From: Haemaphysalis longicornis
Taxonomy: Eukaryota; Arthropoda; Arachnida; Ixodida; Ixodidae
Length of the DNA stretch: 64,000 nucleotides
Assembly: GCA_013339765.2 (NCBI GenBank)
Contig: CM023457.1
Span: 30,707,911-30,771,910 of the forward strand
Direction of reading: 5' to 3'
Shown: one piece after another, positions 12,401 to 21,470 of the stretch
Position numbering within the stretch: the first letter of the stretch is position 1
Layout: each line of letters begins with the position of its first letter
Notes under the pieces: generated by a model
The model's database searches: none
Told to the model about the DNA's origin: nothing
Seen by the model: only the letters and a program-made list of their open reading frames with translations
Translations under genes and position numbers: made by a program

Positions 12401-13448
12401 TTAAATTTAGAGCGCACCAACAATAACCGGCGCAACGAATACAACATCCGCCGCACGGCACTACATTTGCGTCAATTTCGCAATAACAGTTGCTATTCAC
12501 ATTTAAACGACGGTTTGGGAAAAAGAAATGATTGACAGGTCGTAGAGGGCACACACCAAAAAATGAAAATGAGGTCCCGTGGGCAACGAAGTCGTTTTCA
12601 AAGCGACTGAAGTACTCCAAATAAACATCACCAGCACTCCGTGACAGGAGCACTCGACGTTTTCTTCCGGACCGTCACTCAGACAAGTTAAACGCCGAGT
12701 TACGGCTTACGCAGTCGTCATCTTTGTCATATTACCACGTATTTACAAAGAGTCCGGCAAAACTGTTTAAGATCAGGTAGAAATGCTATCAACACGTGGT
12801 ACGGCGCGAAACGGATCAGCAAAATAAGGCAACGGCCAGCAAGCAGATACGGCTGGCAAAGCGAACATACAGTACAAGCGTATACAACCGTCGCCTTGAC
12901 GCTCAGCCATTAGAAACAAGGTGAATACACGAAACGAATAGCGCAGTGCCGCACGCCAGTCATATTACGGAAGTCCGCTTTACCTGCATATCAGCGACAA
13001 CGGCCGCCGATGGAACCGCGATTTTTGTTTTCTTTATTTCAAATTCCCCGCAGCGCTCTGATAGCAACCGCAACAGCCTCGGTTAAACACCGTACAAACC
13101 CACAAAGACGATTTTAATCGCGACGGCCGCACAAACAATGCGGAGAGCTACGAATGCGAAGTCCTTGCGCGGGGGTCCCCCTCCAGACACGCAGCGGCTG
13201 TACGCTAGGCCTAGGGGCTCTATCCGCGCGCACCTTTTGCCATTGTTTTCAACGGGATCTAGTCCTAACCCAACCCGCGGAAACTGCGCCGCCGGTCCGG
13301 AACGGCTTCCGCTCCGGAACGCTGTCAGTGCGCACTGCGTCGGTAGCAGCGTTCGGCAAGCCAGAGCGGCTAGAATTGCGCGCATCAGCAAATTTTCACT
13401 CACATTTTTCACGTTGTTTTCGACCGGCACGCTTTCCGAATCAGACAT
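6342..13448 (-). CDS. DEK: DEK-like chromatin protein, 7 exons, C-terminus missing
   Basis: DEK proteins are nuclear chromatin-architecture factors that bind DNA, especially supercoiled and cruciform DNA, and act in chromatin remodelling and RNA processing. The minus-strand exons are 13404-13448, 10850-10943, 8274-8497, 8083-8177, 7151-7293, 6592-6668 and 6342-6404. Splice phases agree at every junction and give 247 codons with no stop. Residues 1-46 are an acidic N-terminus (MSDSES, then an E/D-rich stretch). The DEK core follows: KKVERLDV near 62, LHRIIFNRPG near 111-120 and KKNLRKFSGFPF near 126-137. A SAF/SAP-box region (VLGVLDLEKGG, RIMSFLF) spans about 150-187, and a Lys/Ser-rich linker covers 190-247. 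Vertebrate DEK continues to a C-terminal DEK_C domain, which I cannot find at lower coordinates. The gene is therefore partial here, or its end lies outside the window or was lost to rearrangement. Introns carry hAT-like and SINE insertions. Confidence 0.88.
6592..6668 (-). CDS. DEK: DEK exon 6, basic Ser/Lys linker
   Basis: The acceptor is CCTTTTTCAG. The encoded sequence KSGKSSDDKGQAKKRK then TATPKGQKK is a basic, nuclear-localisation-like linker with possible CK2-type serines. The donor GTCGGT is weak; reading through would stop after four codons. Confidence 0.7.
7151..7293 (-). CDS. DEK: DEK exon 5, SAF-box/SAP region
   Basis: The acceptor is TGCTTGCAG; the exon completes AAG (Lys) and then encodes 47 residues. 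These include QKEVLGVLDLEKGG and VERIMSFLFKP, ending EKPLPKKGK, which matches the SAP-like DNA-binding region of DEK. The donor is GTTGAG (weak). Reading through it would stop two codons later, and phase 1 matches exon 6. Confidence 0.85.
8083..8177 (-). CDS. DEK: DEK exon 4, core domain second half
   Basis: The acceptor is TGTTGCAG. The exon encodes PSEIKKNLRKFSGFPF followed by a charged helix ending KKVKMVA, and leaves phase 2 at a GTAAGC donor (8082). KKNLRKFSGFPF corresponds to the highly conserved DEK core segment. Confidence 0.88.
8274..8497 (-). CDS. DEK: DEK exon 3, core domain first half
   Basis: The acceptor is CCCTTGCAG. The exon completes a split proline codon and encodes 74 further residues, including RQRKKVERLDVSF, AEGQGTPLGQCPRIEHNL and LHRIIFNRPGA, the hallmark block of DEK. 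The donor is GTCAGC, weaker than consensus, but the next exon continues the family alignment without a gap. Confidence 0.88.
9623..10430. mobile_element. hAT-like non-autonomous element in DEK intron 2
   Basis: The left end CAGGGTTTGTACGGGCTT and the inverted right end (reads CAGGGTTCGCACAGGTTC on the other strand) form imperfect terminal inverted repeats. Subterminal copies of TCAAGGGTTTTCAAGGACC occur near both ends (9649 and 10331). No transposase is present. CAGGG ends suggest a hAT-type element; I see no clear 8-bp target duplication, so the class is tentative. Confidence 0.55.
10435..10648 (-). mobile_element. tRNA-derived SINE, Ruka-like
   Basis: On the minus strand it starts with a tRNA-like head (GTGGCTGAGGCATTGTGCTG), passes through the conserved core GAGATCCCCAGGTGGTCA, and ends near GGCGCGTTAAACC. 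It shares its body with copies at 15464 and 33446. It lies directly beside the hAT-like element. Confidence 0.75.
10850..10943 (-). CDS. DEK: DEK exon 2, acidic stretch
   Basis: The acceptor is CCTGCAG before GCTCCTGAAG and the donor is GTAAGC at 10849. It encodes 31 residues rich in Glu, Asp and Lys, ending EESSEEEEERK, and leaves phase 1. This matches the acidic region ahead of the DEK core. Confidence 0.8.
10949..13403 (-). other. DEK intron 1
   Basis: Apart from the splice ends I see no exon, RNA gene or recognisable transposon here. The first kilobase downstream of exon 1 is CpG-rich; the rest is ordinary AT-rich sequence with short ORFs. Confidence 0.5.
13404..13448 (-). CDS. DEK: DEK exon 1 (start codon)
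   Basis: ATG at 13448 opens MSDSESVPVENNVKN, followed by a good GTGAGT donor at 13403; phase 0. The acidic start fits DEK N-termini. An in-frame ATG nine codons before the chosen start (MQLEAPGAAA) also exists. I prefer the internal one because it begins a typical acidic MSDSE start. Confidence 0.75.
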
Positions 13449-13560
13449 CGCAGCGGCGCCCGGAGCCTCAAGCTGCATTCAAAATGGCGGGTAAACGAGT
13501 TCGCTGCTATTTCGACCAATCGCAGAGTCAGATAAACAACATCGGAAACGACTGGGGTGC
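13449..13560 (-). promoter_or_regulatory. DEK 5' region with YY1-like motif
   Basis: AAAATGGCGG at 13481-13490 matches the core YY1 motif and lies about 35 bases upstream of the DEK start codon. Such sites are common in 5' UTRs of housekeeping genes. The flank from 13,140 to 13,490 is CpG-rich, which supports a promoter here. The transcription start itself is not visible. Confidence 0.4.
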
Positions 13561-14499
13561 TGTCTACTCTTTGCGGCGATAATAGATCACGTTTATCAAA
13601 CCAAATTAAACTGCGCAATAAATTATTTAGTTTTGGTATTAGGCATCTCGCCTCAGAATGCGATGACGCCGATGTCAAAGGTTGGTGCCCCCGAGTGGCG
13701 CGAAGTTTAAATAGCAGCCGTTGCGCGGACAGTTGCAACAAAGTTGACGCTATGAAACCAATGTTTTCATTTTATCAGTGTTATAAGAGTAACAAGGCAG
13801 CACTTGGTCTCCCTCGTTGTACTGAATAAAATGCCATGATATTTGGCACTACGTTTCGGCGGTTCGGTGCCGACAGCGTTCGGATGAAGGTCGAGTGCTA
13901 GTTTTATCAGACCACGTTTCGGCTGAATGTAGCAGAAACGCAACTGATCATGACTACACCGTTTCGCTTCGCAATATTCACCACATTTGCAGTTCCACTT
14001 CAGATTCGCCCCTTCAGCATGCAAGGCAAATAAACGTTGTATCAGTATTGTTTGTTACCTTTACGTCCGAGCTCCGGCGATCGATGTTGTCGTTGGGGGG
14101 TTTTCTGAAGAAAGTCTGTGCGCAAGCGCCTAGCTCCAAGCTGTCATCGCTGGAGGCTTCGCTGCTCATGTTAAACTCTTCAAGTTCAAGGAGAATTATT
14201 GTTGAATGGGCTTAGCGCAAAGAATACGAAGGTGGCGGCCGACGACACAGGGCGCTACCAAGAGTTTATTTCAAAGAGGACAAGCATATATAAGACAGGC
14301 ATACACTACGGAAAAAAGAAAGAAAAGAAAAGATAAACCGCGGAAATCTGGCATAGCGCGTACATCAGTAAAAAGTTTTTTTTTTTTTTTTTTAGAAAAT
14401 CATTTCTCCTATCACAGATAGAAAGCGCGACGTCTCACTCACGCGCGTGGACCACTTTCTTTTTTATAAAAAAAACATCTCAGCAACCTCGCATGCAGT

Positions 14500-14870
14500 C
14501 ACATCTGTGCTTCTTTCAATTATTTTTCTCTTTCCCAGCTCGGGTTTACAATCACAATCGAAATTCTTACAATGTACCGGCAAGTGCGAACCAGTTGCAT
14601 TTTTTTTTTATCGATAGGGCATGTTCTCTCGTTGGCGGTCATTGATGAATCGGCCGCTTTGGCCAATATATACCTTACCACAAACCAAAGTAATCGCATA
14701 CACAGCAACTATCGCACACTTGATGAAAGGCTTGGCGTGTCTCTTGTGGCATTTTTTACGATTCATTTCTGGCGTTACTCTTGAGCAGAGCACACCAAGT
14801 TTTAAGGGCGCTGAAAACATAACCGGTACGTTGTACCTGGAAGCGACCTTCTTAGGGTTGTGCGCCATTC
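14500..14870 (-). mobile_element. Penelope-like element fragment, GIY-YIG endonuclease
   Basis: The minus-strand reading gives CHKRHAKPFIKCAIVA then TLVCGKVYIGQSGRFINDR. The CGKVYIGQSGR motif after a short hydrophobic stretch is the GIY-YIG nuclease signature of the C-terminal part of Penelope-like retroelements. The frame stops soon after and no reverse transcriptase is adjacent, so this is a dead 3' fragment. Confidence 0.65.
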
Positions 14871-15059
14871 GGTGCGAGTAGGGTATGACCTCAGGTCTAG
14901 GCTAATTTGGCAAGCGTTTCAGCGGAAGCCCATTGTGGGGCAGCATTTCGTTTTCATTAACAAACTATTTTTATCAGGGCGGGTAGGGACTCGGTAGCTG
15001 GATAGTTGGTTGATGACACACGAAGGAATTATACTGCGCGAAAAGACGAGGACGAAGAC

Positions 15060-15218
15060 AATGGGGCTCTTCGATTTACAGTCTCGGACTCACCGGGGAC
15101 TCCCCGAGAAGCAGCCCGGCATTCGATTTTCCCATATATCTCTATGGCTTCGGGGAATCCTCGGACTACCCGCGGACTATCCGCGGTAAGTCCGAGAGGT
15201 AAATCGAAGAGCCCCAAT
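15060..15218. mobile_element. Foldback MITE with AAT target duplication
   Basis: GGGGCTCTTCGATTTAC at 15063 is the reverse complement of the right end at 15199-15215. The inverted repeats continue inward through TCTCGGACT. AAT flanks both ends (15060-15062 and 15216-15218), consistent with a 3-bp target duplication. The 153-bp element has no coding capacity. Confidence 0.75.
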
Positions 15219-15463
15219 GGGGTGACAGCAGGAGCGCAATTTACAACTTTATTTTTGTATGAAATGACAACGCACATATATACTTATTCACACCGGTATC
15301 ATTCATAAGCCAGTCAACACCCGCGCCACCCCTTTCGGCGTACCAAAAATCACATGTCAAGCCCAACAAAGCAAGTCGATAAGGCGTGATAAACAAAACA
15401 ATAGGCACCGGATAACAGACTCAACGTGTAATTTAAACAAAGCAACTAAAAAAAAAACGCACC

Positions 15464-15610
15464 CGCCGCGGTGGCTCAGTGGCTAAGGCGTCGCGCACGA
15501 TAAAGATCCCCAGGTGGTCAAAATTAATCCGCAGCCCTCCACTACGGCGCGCCTCATCGCCTGCGTTGCGTCGGCGCGTTAAACCCCACAATCAATCAAT
15601 AAAAAAAAAA
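15464..15610 (+). mobile_element. tRNA-derived SINE, internally deleted, Ruka-like
   Basis: The head CCGCGGTGGCTCAGTGGCTA carries an RNA polymerase III box A. The tRNA-like box B region is deleted, and the sequence jumps to AAAGATCCCCAGGTGGTCAA and ends GGCGCGTTAAACCCC with an AATCAATCAAT plus A-rich tail. A-run plus CGC occurs on both sides and may be a target duplication. Confidence 0.8.
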
Positions 15611-15814
15611 CGCGTGTCATTTTCACAAGACTAAAGAATAAAACCAGAGCCCTTAAGGCATAAAATCAGTTAACTAGAATGATAACAGTAGCAGGAAAAT
15701 AGAAGTGATGAGCAAAGCAAAGGGTGCGTTTCAATTTCGTTCTTTTTAACGGAAGCATAAACGTTCCTAAAAAGAAGAAAATTGCTTTTTTTCAATGTGA
15801 CCTTGTAAGAATAT

Positions 15815-16420
15815 TTATTCTGTGGGTAGCAGGATTACGGATGGTGCGCTGACACAATCCTCCACGTAGTTTCTAAATCTGTAGGCTTCGATAATTTTTC
15901 TCTGTTTTATCCTTAGCACGTGCCAAGAATTTCGTATCTGCATAATTATTGGGAACGCAGCCAGAGGTTTTGCAATGCACAGCCAGATGTCCCCCAGATG
16001 TATTTTAAACAGAAAGATTGCGCTCGCGCTCCCTGACAATAAAACATCTGCCGCTTTGACCAATGTACACATTTTTGCAGGTCAGAGGACTTTTGCAGAC
16101 TGATCCTGAAACGCACTTTATGTGGCATATTATTCCTGTCTTTGTCTAAGCGAATTCTTTTTTCGTTTAGACAATAATGGACACAGTTTTGATAGCTAAC
16201 AAGAAGCTGAACAGACCGTGCTAACATAGTACCGGCTTGATACTTTTTTAATGTTGTGAGACACTCTGTGGATGTATGGTATGGCGTGCGGATTCCTAAT
16301 TTTACCTGATTACGGTTCCTTTTTGCGCGATGCCCGCTTGGCTTTCTGCAAGTATAATTCACATACACTACTGACAAAAAACGAAGGGCAACCTGCCAAG
16401 TCTTCATACTTGTCACGAGA
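15815..16420 (-). mobile_element. Second Penelope-like fragment, frameshifted
   Basis: The minus strand encodes LTCKNVYIGQSGRCFI, the GIY-YIG nuclease start. After a frameshift it gives HLAVHCKTSGCVP (Cys/His pattern) and then RKIIEAYRF followed by CVSAPSVILLPTE and a stop. This order is typical of the C-terminus of Penelope-like elements. At least one frameshift makes it inactive. Confidence 0.65.
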
Positions 16421-16439
16421 GTTTATATCCTAATCGTCC

Positions 16440-16510
16440 CCACCCCCTTGTGCGTGCGTGCATGTCCGTGTGCGCGCGCGTGCGTGTGTGTGTGTGAGTG
16501 CGTGCGTGCG
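16440..16510. repeat. GT/GC-rich simple repeat
   Basis: An irregular run of GTGCGTGCGTG, CGCGCG and GTGTGTGTG steps. It has alternating purine-pyrimidine character (possible Z-DNA) and no coding signal. Confidence 0.7.
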
Positions 16511-16663
16511 CTTATAGGCACAATGTTTATTTCGTACAATGCAAGAAGACACGGTGGTGTCAATCGAGCGCTTTATTTTACGAATGTGAAATCAGGCGCT
16601 TGTGTTGACGTTACCCGTGGCAAATTACTCCTACCCCCCTCCCCCGTATTCTCCATTCATACT

Positions 16664-17403
16664 TCAAGGGGTACTGACACAAAAATTTTGCATCTTGTTT
16701 TTTTGTTGTTGTTGTTGCGATAAAAACCTATTTATCTCGCGTAGAAACCTCATTTGCTTCAGCGCGCGATGATCGTTTAATTAAAGACGTTTGTAATGCG
16801 CCCAGTCGCAGTTTCGGTTTCAGCGGGTGCCGCGAAAGACTGGATTTGGTATAAGCAAAGCTGCCCACGTGACCGTCGGAGGGATATCACAGAGTAGAGC
16901 TGGCGTAGCACTGTCGATTCCGCGTCGGCGGCAGTTTCTGCAAATGCCCCTACGTACTGATCTCGTCAGCCGCTTAATTAAAAAGCAACCGCGGACGCGA
17001 TGCAGGCGCTGCGAGTGACGCGGCTAGAGAACGACGCTCGAGACAGTGGGTGAGGGAGACACGCGCTGGGAGCAGCCGGCCGGTCTGCCTACAGGTCTGC
17101 CTACAGATGTGTTAGGCTTGCTGCGGCGGATATTCGATTGCTGCTCTCGCAGGTGGTGCAGATTACAATTTTTAATGTAATTCGCCATCGCATCATTAAC
17201 TCACTTCTCGGACATGTGCTGCCTTGTTTGGGACTTGAGTCCCATTTCGTGCAGCGGAAGCTATCGCTCGAGCTACCTGCGCCGGCATGCGCCACTTCGC
17301 GGCTATGGTCACCGCTGCGCAGCGATCATGCGGCTCGCTCAGTGCGCTTTTGGTGTCCCCTGAGCGCTTTCGCGTCCTGTGCAATAAAAAGCAATAAAAA
17401 TAG
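16664..17403. mobile_element. Possible TTAA-type MITE, left end preserved
   Basis: GGGGTACTGACACAAAAATTTTG at 16670 (first bases here) resembles the left terminus of the complete element at 34661. Near 17383-17400 the GCAATAAAAAGCAATAAAAA stretch resembles the inner right end of that element. The outer right terminus is absent, so this is a truncated relative. Confidence 0.35.
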
Positions 17404-18154
17404 AGGGCTTGGAACTGCTGTAGAGCTCGAGAGCAAAAACACCAACCTTCGATCGGAGCGGCGAGCCGGCGAGAAACGCCGGCAGTGCGCGGAAGCGGCC
17501 AACACAAACTCCTGACGTGTTTGGATGTTGTTTATTTACTCCACATCCAGAGAACGTCGATTGAGGGAGGTCCTCCGCTGGCTGCTCGGTTGCGTTTCGC
17601 ACTCTTTAAAATTGATTTTAAATATGTTCTAGGCTAATTGCCGCTGATATTTTTCAGATGTATGTGTGTTCACACCAATCCATCTCCGAAGTTATCTCGC
17701 CTTCAAAAATTTGTGTCACTACTCCTTTCAACTGTATCCACGATCATGGACATTCGCAAGCAGCATTTGAGAATTCCCTTCGAAAAACGATGATACGTTC
17801 AGATTTCTGCGAGGGCATTTTCCTCCAAGAAAAGAGAAAGGCACCGGCCGAGAAAAATCGCACAGTGATATTTTAGCACGTGCATGCTTACATTAGCGGT
17901 AATTTTGCATTTTTAGATCCTGCTGCAGTGTGGGGGAATTGAGTCGACTTTGACATTTCGGGTGCCAAGACTGTTCATGATGACTTTTTTTTGTTATTTG
18001 AAAAATACCTGTGACAAGTGTTCTTCCATTCCCAGTTTGTTACGAGATTGCACGAGTCCTATAGCTATAGGAAAATAACTGAAAGAGGGCCAGCTTAACT
18101 ATGACATGCACGTTGTTACAAAAACAATGTTGAAATTCGAATCACGAAATAAAA

Positions 18155-18160
<6 letters not shown>
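17404..18160. other. No recognised gene
   Basis: GC-moderate sequence with short ORFs only. I see no splice-supported exon, RNA gene or complete transposon. Confidence 0.4.

Positions 18161-18162
<2 letters not shown>

Positions 18163-18249
<87 letters not shown>
18163..18249. repeat. Compound (AT)n(AG)n microsatellite
   Basis: About 23 AT units run directly into about 20 AG units after a 13-base A run. The tract is perfect over its length. Confidence 0.97.
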
Positions 18250-18253
<4 letters not shown>

Positions 18254-20690
18254 TTTGTTTCCAAGGAAGCTAGGAGGGGAAGGGGTGGGTGTCCTTCATG
18301 TCATTCGTTGGTTGCAAGTCGACTTTTGGCGGCTTCTTCAGCTTTTTGAACCAGTAGACTTTTTTCGGTGCTGAGATGCGCCGCCTCCCAATAGACCTTA
18401 TGTGTCTTCTGTTCTTTCGTGCATGCTCGTATTATGTGTTTGAAATATTCCATTTTGTCGAATGCTTTACAAAGACAGCCGATTGTCTTGTCTCGGGGGT
18501 AGCAGTAGCTACAGGGGCGCAACCATGGGGTGTATTTCGGTGTCAGAACAACCCCCAAAAATTACTGAGCGCCGCACACTTCCCTCCCCTTTCTTTTCGC
18601 CTTTTTTTCTGTCTGTGCTATTTATACACCCCATCGATATGTTCTATAACTTCAAAAATAAAAAAAATTCGGTTTATTAACACTGGCAAATGACCACAAT
18701 TTTGTTGAGGTGCAGGATCTCTTCATTTTTTTACCGGAAAAACATTTCTGGCTACGCAGAAATGAATTAGGGAAAGTTTCTGTTTGTATATGTCGCCAAG
18801 CGATGGCCTGGCCTCTATTCAATTTTTCCTGCTACATCTATAGTTGTATAAGATTTCTCTACACGTAGTGAGTCGGTCTCTTTTATACGCAGTTCCATCC
18901 TGTAGTGCGCACCCTGGAAGTGGTCACATGCACAGACAAACGCCCCTGACCGCTTACGCGGCCCAGGACAGCAAATGGACGCCACAAAGAGTGTATGGGC
19001 TGACCCTTTATTTGCGTTTCGACGGATCGAATGCACACATACATACAGACAGAGCGATGCGCCCCTGCTCTCCAGCGCGAAGCAGTGGCTGTACACTCAC
19101 CGCCACAAACTGAATCTATATACGTCAACGCTCCACAAGGTGCGAGAACGTCCCATAGCATTTCCACGTCCTCTTCGAGCGTCTGCAGTTCAACGCCATG
19201 AACAGCCTCTAAAGCATATCGGCTTTCGCCGGGCAACCATATTGCACATTCGCTAACCCGGCCTTTTATATCCTTTGTTACGAACAAAAATTTTTTGGCA
19301 ACATTCTTGACAAACCCTTATCGTCTGATGATTGGTCATCCTCACTCAAATAAGGTACGGGAGTCTACTAGAAGACATGGGTGGAGCGCAGACGGGACAT
19401 TTTTGCGACTCCGTCGATGGTTAGAAAGAATGACCTCACTCTTAGAAATCGGAGCCTGTTTCAAAAAATAGAACTTGATTGATGACATACTCCGTGAAGC
19501 GTTCACCTCATGGCAAGAATTCTTTCTAATGTCCCTTAACCATGCATCTCCTTTTAAAGGGTGTACACAAAAGGCCTTGTAGAGGTTCCGACACGGTGCC
19601 TTAGAGGATAACGTACTGTAATGCCACAGGACCGTTCTAGCACCCTTTTCGGCGTTCAAAAAAAGATTCTAGGCCTTAGATGTACTATAGCACAATGATT
19701 AAGGCTCCCGAGAGTGCCGCATGCGAGCAGTTGCAGCACGGATTGTCTTCTCGCAGAGATAAACATGATTGTCTGGAATAAACGTCCAGTGCGACATCCT
19801 TCTCATCTGAATGCACAAAGTTCTCGAAAAATGCTACAGGTATAGTATAGATATTGTATAATAAATAACGCTGACCGGAAGATGGCTTCCGGTGCAATCC
19901 GTGATTGTCTCGATAAAGTTCGCGAGATGACTTATGCTTACAGAGCGATGCATACGGGTTGAGGAGGATTTGCGGGTAAAGGGAAATGCCACGCATAAGG
20001 CAAACACTTGATTGTCGCCTCGCAAGAAGTGTATATGTATACTACAAGACTGATTGTCCCAGAACGCGAACACGCACACACAAAAAGGCTCGCGGTCAAC
20101 CACAAGGCTTAGTCTGTTTAACCTTATCTGTCGTGAAAAACCACCAACGCCTTCGCCGGAAGGTCTACGGGGCATGTGATTGTTTATGCTGCTTGTACAA
20201 TCGGCTGGATGAAGATTTTTAGGTATCGTCCAATCAGAGGAAAGGATACACGCGGCAGCGGGACTTTTGAATAACGACGAGCCACATAGTACGCCATAGT
20301 ACGCAAATGGCGATCACGTGATATTCTCAGTTGCCATTCAGGATATTAGCAACCGAAGCGACACCTACTGTAACTATTTTATCGAAGCGAACATTTCTTT
20401 GCTTTTGGCAGTTGTGAGTACAATAAACTGCAGAGTTTCGAACGAAAAATCAGTCTCTCTGAATAAAAGTTTGTAGGCGAAAAAAAAAAAAAAAAACTGA
20501 AAGAGGCAACGAGCTTAAACTTTGTATATAACTATATAAACATCGAACTAAACGCGTGACAGCGCGTTTTATTTATGACATACAACGCCAAACAAAGCAA
20601 AATGGCGTCAACATAAATATCCGCAGGCACGCTAGTACCATTCGTAAAAAATTCTGCAGAAATTCAGAGAATTATCTGCTAATGCGTAGC
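18250..20690. other. Unassigned stretch with recurrent GATTGTC
   Basis: No known family recognised. A minus-strand ORF at 19342-19659 (105 codons) runs open but matches nothing I know. The heptamer GATTGTC recurs on the plus strand (18481, 19741, 19767, 19903, 20010, 20052); see findings. Confidence 0.4.
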
Positions 20691-20694
20691 ATTC

Positions 20695-21470
20695 TTATGC
20701 CGCCTTTCTTGAGTGTGAGTTTTTTCCAGCCAATTTTTTTGTTTGTTCTCAATCCTGTCCCGCCATTTATCGCCTATTACGCTATCATGACGATTACAAG
20801 TGAAACTTTCATGAAATCTGCATTATTGTGGAAATTCCATGCGTTATGGCCATTTACTGTAATTTTTAATGTTTTTTTATACTTTCTACTTTTTCAAAAT
20901 TTCGTCCGACTAATTATCTCCATTTACGTTATTACAACGATTACATTTCGAATTTTTTCTAAAATCTGCATTAGTGTGGAAATGCGGGGCGTTACACAGT
21001 TCGACATTTTCCATAATGATTTTGTATTGTTCTTATTTTTTAGTTTTTCAACATTTCGTTTGACCAATTATTTCCATTTACGCTATTATAACGATAACAG
21101 GTGGAACTTTGGTGAAATCCGCATTATTGTGGAATGCCATGCCGTATACGTTTTGACATTTTCCGTAATTTTTCAATATTTTTGTTATTTTTTTATTTTT
21201 GAAAATTTCGTCCGACCAATTATCTCCATTTGCGTTACAATAAGGATTACAGTTGGAACTTTCGTGAAATCTGTATTATTGTGGAGATGCAGGCCGTTAC
21301 GCGTTTTGCAATTTTCCGCAATTTTTTATACATTTTTATTATTTAGTTTTTCACAATTTCGTGTGACCGATTATCTCCATTTACGCCATAAAAGCGATTG
21401 CAGGTGGAACTTTCGTGATATCTGCTTTTTTTTTTTTTTTTGTTGAAATGCAGGGCGTTACACGGTCCTG
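20695..21470. repeat. Minisatellite, about 150-bp unit, about 5 copies
   Basis: Diverged tandem units share TTATCTCCATTTACG, ATTACA, GGAACTTTCGTGAAATCTG, ATTATTGTGGAAATGC and GGGCGTTAC blocks. Equivalent points fall near 20778, 20926, 21079, 21232 and 21380, a spacing of about 148-153 bases. A 296-codon ORF covers the array (20556-21446), but it is best explained by the unit length being near a multiple of three and having few stops in one frame. Its translation is a repetitive hydrophobic Phe/Ile-rich peptide with no domain. Confidence 0.75.

Noticed and set aside
19342..19659. 105-codon minus-strand ORF, considered as an unknown gene or viral relic
   Set aside because: No motif I can name, no splice signals or neighbours to support it; left within the unassigned stretch.
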